Shown here: piece by piece, positions 14,501 through 24,839 of the stretch | Position numbering within the stretch: the stretch's first letter is position 1 | Layout: every line of letters starts with the position of its first letter | DNA from: Sorex araneus | Lineage: Eukaryota > Chordata > Mammalia > Eulipotyphla > Soricidae | Length of the DNA: 64,000 nucleotides | Reading direction: 5' to 3' | Assembly: GCF_027595985.1 (NCBI RefSeq) | Contig: NC_073302.1 | Location: forward strand, 12,445,811 to 12,509,810 | Translations under genes and position numbers: made by a program | Notes under the pieces: generated by a model | What the model was told of the DNA's origin: nothing | The model's database searches: none | The model's input: only the letters and a program-made list of their open reading frames with translations

Positions 14501-17500
14501 AGCAAAGGTGGCACATCACACACCTCTGGGTTCACATTTCAGCCCACCTTTTAAGGACTCCATGGCCTTGAATGGGTCTATAAATTTTTCTGATCCTCAA
14601 TATCTTCAACTTAAACATTGGAAAGATAAAGGACTGGACTGCTTAATGGTTGGCACATAGGGAGGATCCAAAAATGTTAATTTCCTTTCCACTTTGAAGA
14701 ATTATATTTTCAAAGAATTATGCAATATGACGGCTTCAGATCACTTAATAAGTAATCTAAATCCTTATAATTATTTTCTGTGATAATTCAAAAGTCTTTG
14801 CAAACAATGGGAATTCTCCATTTGTACAGCTTTTTTTCCCTTTATATTAAAGTCTTAGCGTCTGGGGGCAGTGGATGTTTCTGTGAAACACGCTCACTGA
14901 GTTGCATAGACCAGACTAGCTGGGTGCTATCGCTGTTGCATTCTATTAGGCCCCTGCTTTGCAGCAGAAAAGCCCAAGCAGACATTCCTTCCCAGGGAGG
15001 AAGGACACTCCTTCAGCCCAAGACAAAAGTCAGAACCAAACTTTCTTTACATCAGTTCCATTTGGTCATATGTAAATGATCTCACAGAACTGTGCCGTAA
15101 TACAGGGTCTTCAACTGCTTTTAAACAAAGCAACTCTAATAAGAAATAGTTTTAAATACTTAGGATTATCCGGAATCTCGAAGTCAGGAAAAGTGGCAAC
15201 TCCAGGGTATATATTATTTCCTACAGTGACAAATTCTGTCCCTTTTGGATCCTATAAGTGTAAAGAAGAAACAAAATTTAAAGAACCTATAAATATTGAG
15301 TCAAATATACTGTAATACATGACACATAATCACACATTATATACTATGTGATTATTAATTCATAGAAAAATATTTACTTCCCTCAGGGAAATAATAATAA
15401 TCATACAAGAATTCATATATTCCTTAGTTCCTTCCCTGAGTTGTTGAAACTGAGCACATACAGCACTGTCTGGTATTAACACCAAGACTCTCAAGAGTTC
15501 CAGGTAGTTAACACAAACTGAGGCACTTAATAAGGCTCTTGCTTATAAAGGTAAATATTAAAGGAACATTATATAAACTTCAATGGGACCCTCCCAACCC
15601 TTCACCTGCATAGTGGGACATCTACAGTAAGTTTTGTGTGTAATATTTATGTCATGGCATGCCTAACAGGTTTTCTTGTCTCCCCATCCTCTACAAGACC
15701 AACCTAAATACAGTTAGCACACGCCATGGCAATGGCCTTTAACCTCTTCAACATGTCCTCTCCATGAAGAATTCCAACAAAAATGTGTGGGGGGGAGCCA
15801 CTCACATTTCCAACATGTTCGTCTGAACCTATACGACCCTACGCAGTTCATTCAGTCTACAGTAAAACAACAAAGGTGCAACTGTGTCTCCCTAATCTAT
15901 TGCTGGGATGTTCTGCTCTGCCAATTATTGTCATATTCAGTTCCACACCTTGCTTCTTTGCTTCTTGGGAACATTCTCCTGCAATTACTGAGACACAGTA
16001 GCACTTCTGTTTGTCAATCCTTCTTAATGGTTCTCTAAAAAAAAACTATCACTGTCTACCTTTAGTAATTGTTTGCACAATAATTGAGTAATCTTCCTCA
16101 CTTTCACCTTTCCTGTTTTTCTGCTATTGATTCTATGTGTTTCCATAACTGATTTACTGTATTAAACTGTAAGCATAGTTAATTATCATCAATGTTATCC
16201 TGGTGGTTACTTAAATTTTGCAACTCTCAGCCTTTCATCTAGAAATAGGTAAAGTTCGTAGTTATCTCTTGACGTTGTCCTTATGATACACCGCATGCCA
16301 GGGATTTCTTATAGATACCACAATGAGTATCTCTATAACTCTTGCCACACCTGCCTATGCTTCCCAACTGCCAAGTGAAAAGAAAAACTTAACAGAGCTG
16401 CATTAAAGACTGAATTCTTGAAAAGTGTCATTTAATGGGCTATCACAATATATTTCAACTAACATTTACCAACAAAAGCTACCAATTGAGATAAAAGATA
16501 ATACAAAATTATAAACTTGTACATGCAACAGATATTTAAGAAGGCTTTATGCTATTTAATATTGTGACATTAATTTAAATTATTATAATTATTTTAATTA
16601 TTTAACATTAAATAATTAATGTCACATTTAATCAGTGTTATAATAATGAAAGCTATTCATATAATGAAATACCATGGTTAAATTTTGACTTAAATCAATG
16701 CTGTACTCACGATCAAAGTTAAGACAACTTTTCTCCTGGATGGCTTTAAGTCTTCGTTCAACGAATAAACTCTAACTTTTACTGCAGAATAAAAGGCTTT
16801 ATGAGAAAGAGTGCAATTCTTTTTATTTTAATTTTCTTTTACGCACTGTGGTTTACAATATTAATAATGGCAGGGTTTCACGTCCAAAACATTCTGCCGC
16901 CACACCCTCCACCAGTGTCAGCTTTCCCCCAGGGCTGTTCTATTCCTGTCCCCTCCCCACGACAGTGATATGCTTCCTACTAGAGAACAGTGCTCAGAAA
17001 ATGGCCAACTCTTAATAAAATAAAATAGTATTTATAATCTTCAAGCGTGAGGCCATGAAAATTAAAATTAAACTAAGAAAGTACATTTTAAATTCTAATG
17101 GCAATTACATGGCAAGATGAACTATACTGTTGGATGTGAAAATTAATTTTGTTATAAGACCTCTGTAATGAGCTTGCTTAAATATTTATTTTTATTTTTA
17201 TTTTATTTTATTTTATATATATATTTTTTGCTTTTTGGGTCACACCCGGCAATGCACAGGGGTCATTCCTGGCTCATGCACTCAGGAATTACCCCTGGCG
17301 GTGCTCAGGGGACCATATGGGATGCTGGGATTCGAACCCGGGTTGGCCGCGTGCAAGGCAAACGCCCTACCCGCTGTGCTATTACTCCAGCCCCAAATAT
17401 TACTTTTTAAAATAAGATTTGGCTTATTAAAAATTAGGTCACTCAACCTACTGTATTTTTAGACATGTTATAGAAAAAAAAGCATAGCTCAGTGCTTTTT

Positions 17501-20372
17501 GAAATAATTTTTGAAACAATAACCTTAATAGCACTGTAGCACTGTCATCCCTTGTTTATCTATTTGTTCAAGCAGGCACCAGTAATGTTTCATTGTGAGA
17601 CTTGTTGTTACTGTTTTTGGCATATCGAATATGGCAAGGGTAGCTTGCCAGGCTCTGCCATGTGGGCGAGATACTCTCGGTAGCTTGCCAGGTTCTCGGA
17701 GAGGGACGGAGGAATTGAACCCGGGTAGGTCTCATGCAAGGCAAATGCCCTACCCACAGTGCTATCACTCCAGTAGGTAAATAAATAACCTTAACAAGTC
17801 AAGAAAAATTGCTGGCCATAAAATCAAAGCACAGATATCTATTGAAGTTCTATACGTTAACAATAAAATTGAAGATCTAGAAAGAGTTTTTAGAAGCACA
17901 CATTTAAAATAGTATCCAAAACCACAAGTACCTTGGATTCAACTAACAAAGGAGGCAAAAGACTTAAGCACTAAAAATTTTCACCCTAAAAAAAATTTAA
18001 TTCATACATATGGAAAAGATTCAATGTTCATGAATTGGAGCAATTAACTCTGTCACAATGATCATTAGCCTTAAAGAATTACACAGTCTATGCAGTTCCT
18101 ATATAGTGGTGGTTGTGGGGGCCCAGAGATAGTATAGTGGGTTAGGTGCTTGCCTTGCAGCCACCTTGGATTCTATGCCTGATACTCCTTTGCCTCACTA
18201 CTGAGTCTACCAAGTCGTGATCCTTGAATGCAGAGCCAGGAGTAAGTCCCGAGCAAGACCAGGAGTGATGCCAAAACAAAGCAAAAAAAAAGTCAATAAA
18301 TGGGTTATGTGGTTGAAATAGGAATCCTCATCCACTGTTGGTGGGAGTGCTGTATGGTGCAGTCTCTATGGAAAAAATTACATGGACTTGCTGAAAAATG
18401 TAAAATAAAATTCTTTCATGATCCATCAATTTCACTGCTCAGTATCTGTCCCTAGAATGCAATCCCAGAATACAAATTTTAAAAGATACATGCCGTTCTA
18501 TTTATTAAGTTTTTGAAAAAACTTTCCTCCTCATACCTGACTTTTCAAATGGAAAATAAGCATATTTATCTGTCTGGATGAAGAGGAATCCACTGTCATA
18601 ACGTAGTGGAATTTGTGTTTCTTTTGAAAAATAATCAGAGACAACTTCTAAATACACATGAGAAGCTGTGACTTGTCCTCCAGACACATCTTTTAGTTGT
18701 ATCTGTTAAAACAAAAGTTAATTCATTATTACTATGTAGCTCTTTCCACAATAATGCATGTGGTCAGTCTATTTTATGCTAAGTCATGCACACTTGTCTC
18801 ATTTTCCTTGAATATTTGCTTCACAGATTTTGGTTGGAAAATAAATTTGTATGCTTCGAGTCCAAATAGGCAAAATAAAGAAATATCTTAGGAAAAAAAA
18901 TGTTCCTAGAGCCACTATGCTTTCTAACAATTAGGATAGTTTAGTAAAACAAATATTCAGAATGTTTTCCGTTCATTCATTCTTTTTTGGAATATAAGTC
19001 ATTTTAATATCTCTCTCTCCAGATAGATTTTCCCACTAAAATCAGGCAAGATTAAGTATTTCAATAATTTTTTCTCTACCATTCAACATCTAATTTTGAA
19101 GCAGAATTGTGTGTTGATATATTTAGCCTTCATTTCACCAAATCATTTCACTTTAATAATTTTCATTTGACTCATCTAAACTCATATACATTACTATGTA
19201 TACTAAATCACAAACCAAAAACAAGTTCTCTAACGTTTTTCACATAAAAACATGTACAATTATATAATATTTATCTCTCATCTATCAATAAGCTCACTTA
19301 AGTTGATGTATCACATTTTTATCGACATATATCCATGGGATTACTCTATCAACCATGTACGTGCTTTACAAAGAGATATTTAGCATATGAAATAAGTTAC
19401 TAGATGAATACATACAGTTAAGTTTGCAGAGCTTTGGAACGCATTTTCTGGAGATAAATTAACTTGGCGACGAGAATACGTGAAATTTTTGTCAGGATAA
19501 CTTTTTACAGCAATGGACACAGAAAATGATTCTGCATACCCATGAACTTGAACCACAACATTTTGAGAGGTGCCAACATAGAATGCTTTAGGTGCAAACA
19601 CAACATACCTGTTGAAACAGTGAAATTAGGCTGATAATCTATTTATAAAATGTAAAAGACAATCTTTTTCACCTAGGACTAGCAACTCAATTAGTCAATG
19701 CTTCTTATACTTGGGAATATAAATTTTATTTCACAAACTTTTATTTTCTGTGATGAAACTAGAAAAAATTCCTGAAAACGTTGTAAAGGTGTTATTTTAT
19801 GGCAGTAAATAAAAGACAGATGACTCATTAACAGCCAAAGTAATGTTCAATAGAGTCCCAAAAACCATTTCATAGAGGGATAAATACATCTGTCTTTTGA
19901 AGCATCAGCTTTATTTTACTTATTTGGGGAAATAATTGATAATTTCTTGGGAGGCAGGAGTAACTCAGCCAGTCTGGCCAGCAGCTCTTATCTAGGGTTG
20001 AGGATGTGGTACTGTGGTGCTGGAGACCACCAGGACCATTGCAGTTGCTCTCTATAGATCAAGTTGTTCAGGGGTAGATCACAGGTGGGGCACAAACATT
20101 GCATTATCTCTGATCTTCTCAACCCAGCACTAGTTCTTAATCAAAATATTAGTCAGCAGGTTACTTTTCTTGGAGGCAGGGGAAACAGCATTTATTAGAC
20201 CACAATTCTTGCATAGCTAATAACATATTGAGCAACAATGAGAAAAATACACTTCCAAGAAAAACACAACCAAAACACTGCAGATATAAATGGGAAACAA
20301 AACTTACATTTGCTCCTGTCCCCAACTTCTTACCAAGTAGAATAAAATACACACTATGGTAAAAATCTCCAT
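5402..20372 (-). CDS. C5: C5-like gene 1, exons 1-11 (5' part of gene, continues left of window)
   Basis: Gene span on the minus strand. C5 is a secreted plasma protein of the complement terminal pathway; convertases cleave it to C5a and C5b, and C5b starts the membrane attack complex. Eleven exons were found by matching translated segments to human C5: 65, 193, 166, 71, 92, 83, 97, 118, 121, 119 and 183 nt, total 1,308 nt or 436 codons without a stop. All have AG acceptors and GT donors, and phases chain correctly. Order: a hydrophobic signal peptide (residues 1-18, ending at SWGQEQ), then MG1 to MG4. Recognisable segments are [54 protein letters not shown] and [13 protein letters not shown]. 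No cysteine occurs outside the signal peptide. Only about 60 percent identical to human C5 over exon 2 by eye, so a paralogue or fast-evolving copy rather than an ordinary orthologue. C5a and the thioester-like and C345C regions would lie outside the window. Confidence 0.86.
6066..6184 (-). CDS. C5: C5-like gene 1, exon 10 (MG4 start)
   Basis: 119 nt, acceptor TTCCAACAG, donor GTAAG. Encodes [20 protein letters not shown] then [10 protein letters not shown]; human has [20 protein letters not shown] and KPGIPYPIK. Confidence 0.9.
6900..7680 (+). repeat. Unnamed interspersed repeat, copy 1
   Basis: Shares with 9,830-10,560 the segments ctcataaataaatct, aactagctgcaaaa, ttgatcat...ttaat, gggcctg, ggtggttggga and ccatggcatttaaataaa in the same order. 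It ends at an AATAAA. A SINE interrupts it at 7,264-7,432. In intron 9 of gene 1. Confidence 0.55.
7264..7432 (+). mobile_element. SOR-type SINE, short form
   Basis: Near-complete copy: ggctggagcgatagcacagc head, gggtttgattccca B box, ccatatggtcccctgagcac body, gccgggtgtgaccc end. Confidence 0.92.
7756..7876 (-). CDS. C5: C5-like gene 1, exon 9
   Basis: 121 nt, acceptor GTAAAACAG, donor GTGAGT. Encodes [20 protein letters not shown] then [19 protein letters not shown]. The LNNKYLNI segment is one of the most C5-specific strings seen here (human [11 protein letters not shown]). Confidence 0.88.
8454..8571 (-). CDS. C5: C5-like gene 1, exon 8
   Basis: About 118 nt, acceptor TTTTTTGACAG, donor GTAAGT. 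Encodes [20 protein letters not shown] then [19 protein letters not shown], aligned to human [20 protein letters not shown]. The exon contains a T6 run on the coding strand; one base more would shift the frame, so its length should be confirmed. The right edge may be off by one base. Confidence 0.8.
8595..8965 (+). repeat. Unnamed interspersed repeat, copy 2 (3' part)
   Basis: Shares cacagaaggct, gggcctgctaaggg, ggtggtgggattggtgttgaaa and catggtgtttta with the other two copies. Lies in intron 7 of gene 1, just upstream of exon 8 on the minus strand. Confidence 0.5.
9195..9600 (-). mobile_element. L1 3' end, old
   Basis: Starts with the A/T tail complement and ttcagtcatacaatgttcc, acccatcc, caccactagtgacccca; these match the 3' UTR of the better preserved L1 copies at 13.4, 23.2, 39.5 and 50.1 kb. 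Confidence 0.65.
9830..10560 (+). repeat. Unnamed interspersed repeat, copy 3
   Basis: Most complete of three related copies within 3.7 kb; ends ccatggtgtttaaataaaat. No coding potential seen. Family not recognised. Confidence 0.55.
11055..11151 (-). CDS. C5: C5-like gene 1, exon 7
   Basis: 97 nt, acceptor TTGTTTAG, donor GTAAGA. Encodes [16 protein letters not shown] and [15 protein letters not shown]; human has [12 protein letters not shown] and YKNFKNFEITIKAR. The middle is diverged, the [10 protein letters not shown] end is clear. Confidence 0.83.
11328..11492 (-). mobile_element. SOR-type SINE, short form
   Basis: Minus-strand copy ending ctctccagccc; target duplication tcctctaagtctt on both sides (about 11,315 and 11,493). 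Confidence 0.92.
11500..12600. other. Intron 6 of C5-like gene 1, nothing recognised
   Basis: Non-coding A/T-rich DNA. The 101-codon frame near 11,574-11,879 has no recognisable protein similarity. Confidence 0.4.
12601..12683 (-). CDS. C5: C5-like gene 1, exon 6
   Basis: 83 nt, acceptor TTTTCACAG, donor GTAGTA. Encodes [20 protein letters not shown] then YFAIREN, the counterpart of human [20 protein letters not shown]. The human FEVKEY end is FAIREN. Confidence 0.87.
13040..13235 (+). mobile_element. Old SINE, diverged
   Basis: Decayed head and the end tactgccaggtgtgcccccac, like the SOR SINE tail. Confidence 0.5.
13363..13793 (-). mobile_element. L1 3' end
   Basis: Minus-strand L1 3' UTR: attagtgagtcaacgtgagg, ccagtgcccattctccacca, tttgttctctctctctgatt, gtgttgtggtttgcaata. 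Closely matches 50,040-50,470. Confidence 0.85.
13827..13994 (+). mobile_element. SOR-type SINE, short form
   Basis: Full head-to-tail copy; flanked by aaatatttaaatgt and aaatttaaatgt as target duplication. Confidence 0.92.
14030..14205 (-). mobile_element. Old SINE, diverged
   Basis: ttatgggttacacccagagt, gctcagggcttac, tcagggatcact and attgaacagactctccaacc follow the minus-strand order of the SINE family. Confidence 0.55.
15160..15251 (-). CDS. C5: C5-like gene 1, exon 5
   Basis: 92 nt, acceptor CTTATAG, donor GTATTT. Encodes [13 protein letters not shown] and [15 protein letters not shown]; human has DPEGSEVDMVEEI and GIISFPDFKIPSNP. Same length as in human C5, while gene 2 has two extra codons. 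Confidence 0.86.
15300..16700. other. Intron 4 of C5-like gene 1, nothing recognised
   Basis: A/T-rich intron. A local near-palindromic A/T segment lies at 16,555-16,630 (taatttaaattattata against its complement). No exon or recent repeat. Confidence 0.4.
16711..16781 (-). CDS. C5: C5-like gene 1, exon 4
   Basis: 71 nt, acceptor TTCTGCAG, donor GTGAGT. Encodes [20 protein letters not shown] then LTLI, close to human [20 protein letters not shown]. Too short for a standard ORF scan; found by homology and phase. Confidence 0.88.
16845..16985 (-). mobile_element. Old L1 3' end fragment
   Basis: tttacaatattaataatggc, cacaccctccaccagtgtca and the C-rich stretch that follows match the fragments at 27.44, 40.42 and 42.22 kb. 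Confidence 0.45.
17225..17396 (-). mobile_element. SOR-type SINE, short form
   Basis: Minus-strand, nearly identical to the copy at 37,946-38,120: gggtcacacccggcaatgca, gggatgctgggattcgaacc, gctgtgctattactccagcc. Confidence 0.93.
17529..17777 (-). mobile_element. SOR-type SINE, long form
   Basis: Minus-strand; contains the long-form insert cttgttgttactgtttttgg. Target duplication aataaccttaa at 17,518-17,528 and 17,784-17,794. Confidence 0.92.
17810..18490 (+). mobile_element. Old L1 ORF2 fragment split by a SINE
   Basis: 17,810-18,105 carries ggccataaaatcaaagcaca, aagtaccttgg and caatgttcatgaattgg (after-RT region); 18,296-18,490 carries tcctcatccactgttggtggg (C-terminal region). An old SINE separates them. 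Confidence 0.6.
18108..18295 (+). mobile_element. Old SINE inserted in L1
   Basis: gcccagagatagtatagtgg, gtgcttgccttgcagcc, gagccaggagtaagtcc in order. Confidence 0.6.
18537..18702 (-). CDS. C5: C5-like gene 1, exon 3 (MG1-MG2)
   Basis: 166 nt, acceptor TTTTAACAG, donor GTATGAGG. Encodes [25 protein letters not shown] and [12 protein letters not shown], the counterpart of human [20 protein letters not shown] and FLFIHTDK. The usual PVYTPDQS end is replaced by YAYFPFEKS. Confidence 0.88.
19416..19608 (-). CDS. C5: C5-like gene 1, exon 2 (MG1)
   Basis: 193 nt, acceptor CAACAG, donor GTATG. Encodes [20 protein letters not shown] and further on [20 protein letters not shown], aligned to human C5 [20 protein letters not shown]. 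Same length and phase as exon 2 of gene 2. Confidence 0.88.
20308..20372 (-). CDS. C5: C5-like gene 1, exon 1 (signal peptide)
   Basis: 65 nt from ATG to a GTAAG donor. Encodes a start Met, a hydrophobic stretch with [10 protein letters not shown], then RSWGQEQ, matching the GKTWGQEQ end of the human C5 leader. The start was chosen because the same CCATGG context and same 65-nt length occur in exon 1 of gene 2. The +G of the second leader Gly seen in gene 2 (YLGRSW) is Val here (YLVRSW). Confidence 0.85.
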
Positions 20373-20860
20373 GGCTGGGGTAGCATTGAAGTGTTGCTGA
20401 AGCTGCTCTCCTCTTTTTGAACTCAGCTTGATTTTTTGTTGAAACAAATTTAGTTAATTATTAATGAAGCCACTGAGAAGGAACCTAAGAATTGGAATGA
20501 TGATTTGCTAGTGTCCACAGCTAATTTTGGAATCTGAAGCAAAGAAACTTGACTTTGATGAATAAAACCTAGAAGACACCAAAGTTTCAAAGCTGGATAG
20601 ACACAAAATACTTGAAGATGGCTTTGATTTTCCACAATTTCTAGCGGTAGCAGATGAAGGTAAAGCCCTGAATGAGTCCTTTTTCTGAGCGCAGTACATG
20701 GAAACCTTCAGATGTCATGGGTGCTGATGACCAAAGTTTCCTAATTATTCTTTTTTCTAGGAAATTCCTTTTATTTACTGAAGAGGACTTGCCCCAAACT
20801 GTCGAAATATTATTTTCTATTCACAAGAAATGGCCCACAGCAACAATCGATAAATTCTAG
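20373..20860 (-). promoter_or_regulatory. Conserved 5' flank of C5-like gene 1
   Basis: Non-coding DNA upstream of exon 1. It aligns by eye to the flank of gene 2, for example gaaattgtgga, cagattccaaaatt, and the last bases before ATG (ccagccatgg). It probably holds the 5' UTR and promoter; no TATA box or defined factor site could be fixed. Confidence 0.45.
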
Positions 20861-22087
20861 GAATACAACTAGGCTCTTACCCTCAAGTGATATCATTTTG
20901 TGATATCATTTAAACTACTGAACTCATCAAATTCATCTGAAGTGATATTTAATGAATGTGTGGATACACTTACACAACCGTTTACAGTCTAAATAGCACA
21001 TCACAATCATCTTCCTAACAGAGGCTCAGAACTCCTCCCTGAACTCCATACTACAGCGCCATAGAGTAGAGAGAATCAATAATCTGCCTTGGTCACAGGT
21101 ACTCAGGGGTAGTTTTGAGATTGTGTTTGATATCTCCTAACTCTTAGATTTATGATCTGTGGTGTGAGCCAGGCGTCTGATCAGAGCCTTCATTCAGTCT
21201 CCAGATTGGTCCTGGCGAATGAAGAGCATGACCAGGGATTAGACTCATAGGGACCAGAACATTCTTTAAGAACATGCCTTATTGACAAAAGGAATATATT
21301 AACTGTGTACTCAAAAAAGAATGTAGTATTTCCAGGCATTGTTGGTTGCTATCTAAAATGCAAACTAGTGGTGGCTTTGTTGAGTCACGGTGTAGTACCT
21401 AGGCTGCAGGTATGAGTTTGAGGTTTCCATGGCAAATACAACTCCATATACCAATGTCCATCCTGGTGGAACTGTTATTTGGGATATCTGGCAACAAAGC
21501 ATGGTGCATTAAAGCGGGTACATCACGACTGAAAAGGTGAGAGCACTAAAACTAGGGTTGAGACCCTGGCAATCATCATAACCAGATGTACATAGCTCTG
21601 GACTAGATCATCATAACAATATTTGAAGCAGGGGAACATAAAAAATTGAAAAAAAATTGAAGTACAAGTTAGCAATACCAATAGCATGATATTCTACAAA
21701 AAGAAGACCTTGACTCTGTGTCAGAATGATCAGAGGTCATTTCCTAAATAAATTCCTGTTCAGAAAGAAACCTTTGAATACAAACAATTCCAAGGTCTCT
21801 TCCTTTCAGTGACTGATAACATCTTATTTGCAGAGCCATTTTTTAAAAATAAGCAAGAAGTTTATTGATTCTGAGAGAAGCAACTTTTGGGCTAATAAAT
21901 CATTTGTATCTGTGAACCTCAATTTCTATGTTACTGAAAGGTTTAGATAAAGAAATAATGTTATGATGATCACGTGTATAAATTCATATGTGGGCTTAAT
22001 GCAGAGAAATATCTCTATGAAAATATTTCTGTTATTGACTCAGTTTTCAACCCACTCTGATGTTTGCTTATTGTTGCTTATTATTAG

Positions 22088-22308
22088 ATTTCATCAAAGG
22101 GCAAAATTGTCCACTTCAGTTCTGAGAAGAAGCTCCAAATTTATCGTCCTACCTTTTGAAACTCACCCTAACTCAGCACATGGCTCCTTCAGCCCCTGTC
22201 TCCTCATCTATTACTTTGTCACAGGAGATCAGATGACAGAATTAGTGTCTGATTCAGTCTGCCTAAAGATTCAAGAAAAGTGTGGCAATCAGCTCTGGGT
22301 AGCCCCAA
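22088..22308 (+). pseudogene. C5 exon 13 relic, frameshifted
   Basis: Acceptor ATTATTAG then [15 protein letters not shown] (human ILSKGKIIHFGTREK), two in-frame stops, and after a frameshift [20 protein letters not shown] and QEKCGNQLW, matching human [20 protein letters not shown] and EEKCGNQLQ. The length of 221 nt is not a multiple of three (the human exon is 210 nt by my count). It stands alone between the two C5-like genes, with no exon 12 before it, so it is a relic of a further copy. Confidence 0.85.
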
Positions 22309-22397
22309 ATACCCTTGCCAGCCTGAATTCCTCTTTAATCTGACACTGACACAGTTTAATCTAACAAGAATATTCTTTCTTTCTCAACTCATTTCAG

Positions 22398-22544
22398 ATT
22401 CACTGGTCTCCAAATAGAGATACACATACTACTCCAAAAATTTCTCTTACTATATAAACTCAATCAGAAGCCTGGGTAGCATTTTCAGTAGTGAACATGG
22501 CTACCTATGAAGATGAAGAAAGAGACAAAAATCCCATAGAAAGA
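22398..22544 (+). pseudogene. C5 exon 14 relic with stop codon
   Basis: Acceptor AACTCATTTCAG, then IHWSPNRDTHTTPKISLTI, a stop, then TQSEAWVAFSVVNMATYEDE and NPIER; human [34 protein letters not shown] and KPLER. Phase fits exon 13 before it. A GT follows the last match. No later C5 exon is recognisable in the block. Confidence 0.8.
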
Positions 22545-22744
22545 GTTAAGTAAATGTTGATTACCAACACTTGGTATGACTTTGGACTAGCTGACCTCAG
22601 TGTTTCTCTCCATGGCAGAATAAAGGGAAACATGCATTTATAGCCACATTTATCTTCTCAGCTCCATTTACTGGTAAAAATTCAAATTACAGTTGCTAAA
22701 CATGTTTTATTAGTTTAGTATCATTACAAGATCTTTGTATCTGT

Positions 22745-23140
22745 AATATTTTTGTTTCTTTTATCTGTTGGGGTTCCTGAATCACTGTGGTGCTTGGGAG
22801 ACCATGCAGAGTCGGGAGATTGTATCCAGGTCCCCAAGATGCAAAGCATGAGTTCCTGCCCTTCTAGCTCTCTCCTAACACAGCTTTTGTAATCTTATTA
22901 AATATTCCCAATGATCCCTAGAGATTTCTATCAGTAATAATGATATTTAAAATGTAGGTCAGGGAGAATAGATGCTGGAATGCATGTTTTGTATGTAGAG
23001 AGCATGGATTCTTTCCTTTGGCTTCCATGTACTCCGAGTACCACAAGGAATGTTTCCCAAACACCATATTGTGGCTAGCAACTGATTGACTGTGGCCCAA
23101 AAATAAGAAACTAAGTAACCACTCCCTCCGGCCCCCACAT
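22745..23140. mobile_element. Two old diverged SINEs, opposite strands
   Basis: 22,745-22,880 reads as minus (gggttcctgaatcact, gtgcttgggagacca); 22,960-23,140 as plus (gagaatagatgctggaatgc, tgtgtagagagcatgg-like). Weak but ordered similarity. Confidence 0.4.
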
Positions 23141-23159
23141 TTTTTAGACTACTGAAATT

Positions 23160-23815
23160 CTTTTTTTTTTCTATTAGTGAATCACTGTGAGGTACAGTTA
23201 CAGACTTACAAACTTCTGTGCTTACATTTCAGTCATACAATGGTCAAGTATCCATCTCTCCACCAGTGCCCATTTTCCACCACTAATGGTCCCAGGATCC
23301 CTCCCACCATCCCCACCCTGTTCCCCCTCCCACCACTCCACCCCTGTGCCAGGGCATTGCCTTTTGCTCTCTCTCTCCTTTTGGGTGTTGTGGTTTGCAA
23401 TAGAGGTATTAAGTGGCCGTCATGTTTGGTCAAGAGTCTGTTTCCAGGGTTTGTCTCCCATCCCGAGCAGACCCTCCTAGCACCATTTACTTGGTGATCC
23501 CTTCTCTAACTGAATGGCCTTTTTCCTCAGTATGTGAGGCCAGCTTCTAAGCTGTGGAGTAATCCTCCCAGTACTTATCTTTAATAATCTTGGGTGTTAG
23601 TCTCCCATTCTCTTACTTTATTATTTCACAAATGAGTGCAATCTTTCTCTGTCTGTCCCTCTCTTTCTGACTCATTTCACTTAACATGATACTTTCCATG
23701 TTGATCCATATATATGCGAATTTCATGACTTTATCTTTTCAAACAGCTGCATAGTATTGCATTGTATAGATGCACCAGAGTTTCTTTAGCCAGATTGCTG
23801 ACATTCTCTTTTTGT
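23160..23815 (-). mobile_element. L1 3' end
   Basis: attagtgaatcactgtgagg, caccagtgcccattttccac, tctctctctccttttgggtg, catttcacttaacatgatac: L1 3' UTR and ORF2 end, minus strand. Inside segmental block copy A, absent from copy B. Confidence 0.85.
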
Positions 23816-23817
23816 AA

Positions 23818-24838
23818 TTTTTCTGAATCACTCAGATAGTTACAAGCTTTTGTGTTTGTTTTACAATCACACAATGATCACACACCCATCCCTCCACCAG
23901 AGCACATTCCCCACCACCAATATCCCTGGTATACCCCCCTTTCCCACCCTCCCCCACCTCCATGGCAGACAATATTCCCCATACTCTCTCTCTCCTCTTT
24001 TGGGCATTATGACTTGCAACATAGACACTGAGACGTCATGATGTTTGGTCCATTATCTACTTTCGGCATGCATCTTCCATCCCGACTGATTCCTCCAGCC
24101 ATCATTTTCTTAGTGATCCCTTCTCTATTCAATCTGCCTTATCCCCTCTGCTCATGAAGCAGGTTTCCAGCTATGGGGCAATCCTCCTGGCCCTTATATT
24201 TACTGTCCTTGGATGTCAGCCTCATGTGATGTTATTCTATACTCCACAAATGAACGCAGTCCTTCTATGTCTGTCCCTCTCTTTATGACTCATTTCCCTT
24301 ATCATGTTACTTTCCATGTCTATCCATTTATAAGAAAATTTCATTACTTCCTATCTCCTAACAGTCGCATAGTATTCCATTGTATTGATGTACCAAAGTT
24401 TCTTAATCCAGTATCTTTTCTAGGGCACTTGGGTTGTTTCCAGATTTTGGCTATTGTGAACAGTGCTGCAATGAATACATTGGTGCAGATGTCATTTCTA
24501 CTATGCTTTTTTGCATCCTTGGGATATATTCCCAGAAATAGTATTGTGGGGTCATTTGGAAGCTCAATTTCTAGTTTTTGAAGGCTTGTTCATATTGTTT
24601 TCCAGAAAGGCTTGACCAGTCAGCATTCCCACCAACAGTGAAAGAGCATCCTTTTTTTCCCCACATCCACGCCAGCACTGGTTGCTTTTGTTCTTTTGAA
24701 TGTGTGACCATCTCTGTGGTGTGTGATGATATCTCACTGTTATTTTGATTTGCATCTCCCTTATGTTTAGCAATGTGGAGAATTTTTTCTTGTTCCTTTT
24801 GGCCATTTGTATTTCTTTTTTGAGGAAGCTCAAAAAGT
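23818..24838 (-). mobile_element. L1 3' end, second copy
   Basis: A second 3' terminus begins at 23,820 (gaatcactcagatagttaca) and runs into the ORF2 C-terminal region (minus-strand frame with [20 protein letters not shown], 24,564-24,833). Different subfamily from the one to its left and like the copy at 57,435. Confidence 0.85.
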
Positions 24839-24839
24839 G

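Noticed and set aside
21963-22343. 126-codon plus-strand frame as an independent gene
   Set aside because: Only its last 40 percent is C5-like, in one frame of the shifted exon 13 relic; the rest is intron and out-of-frame exon.
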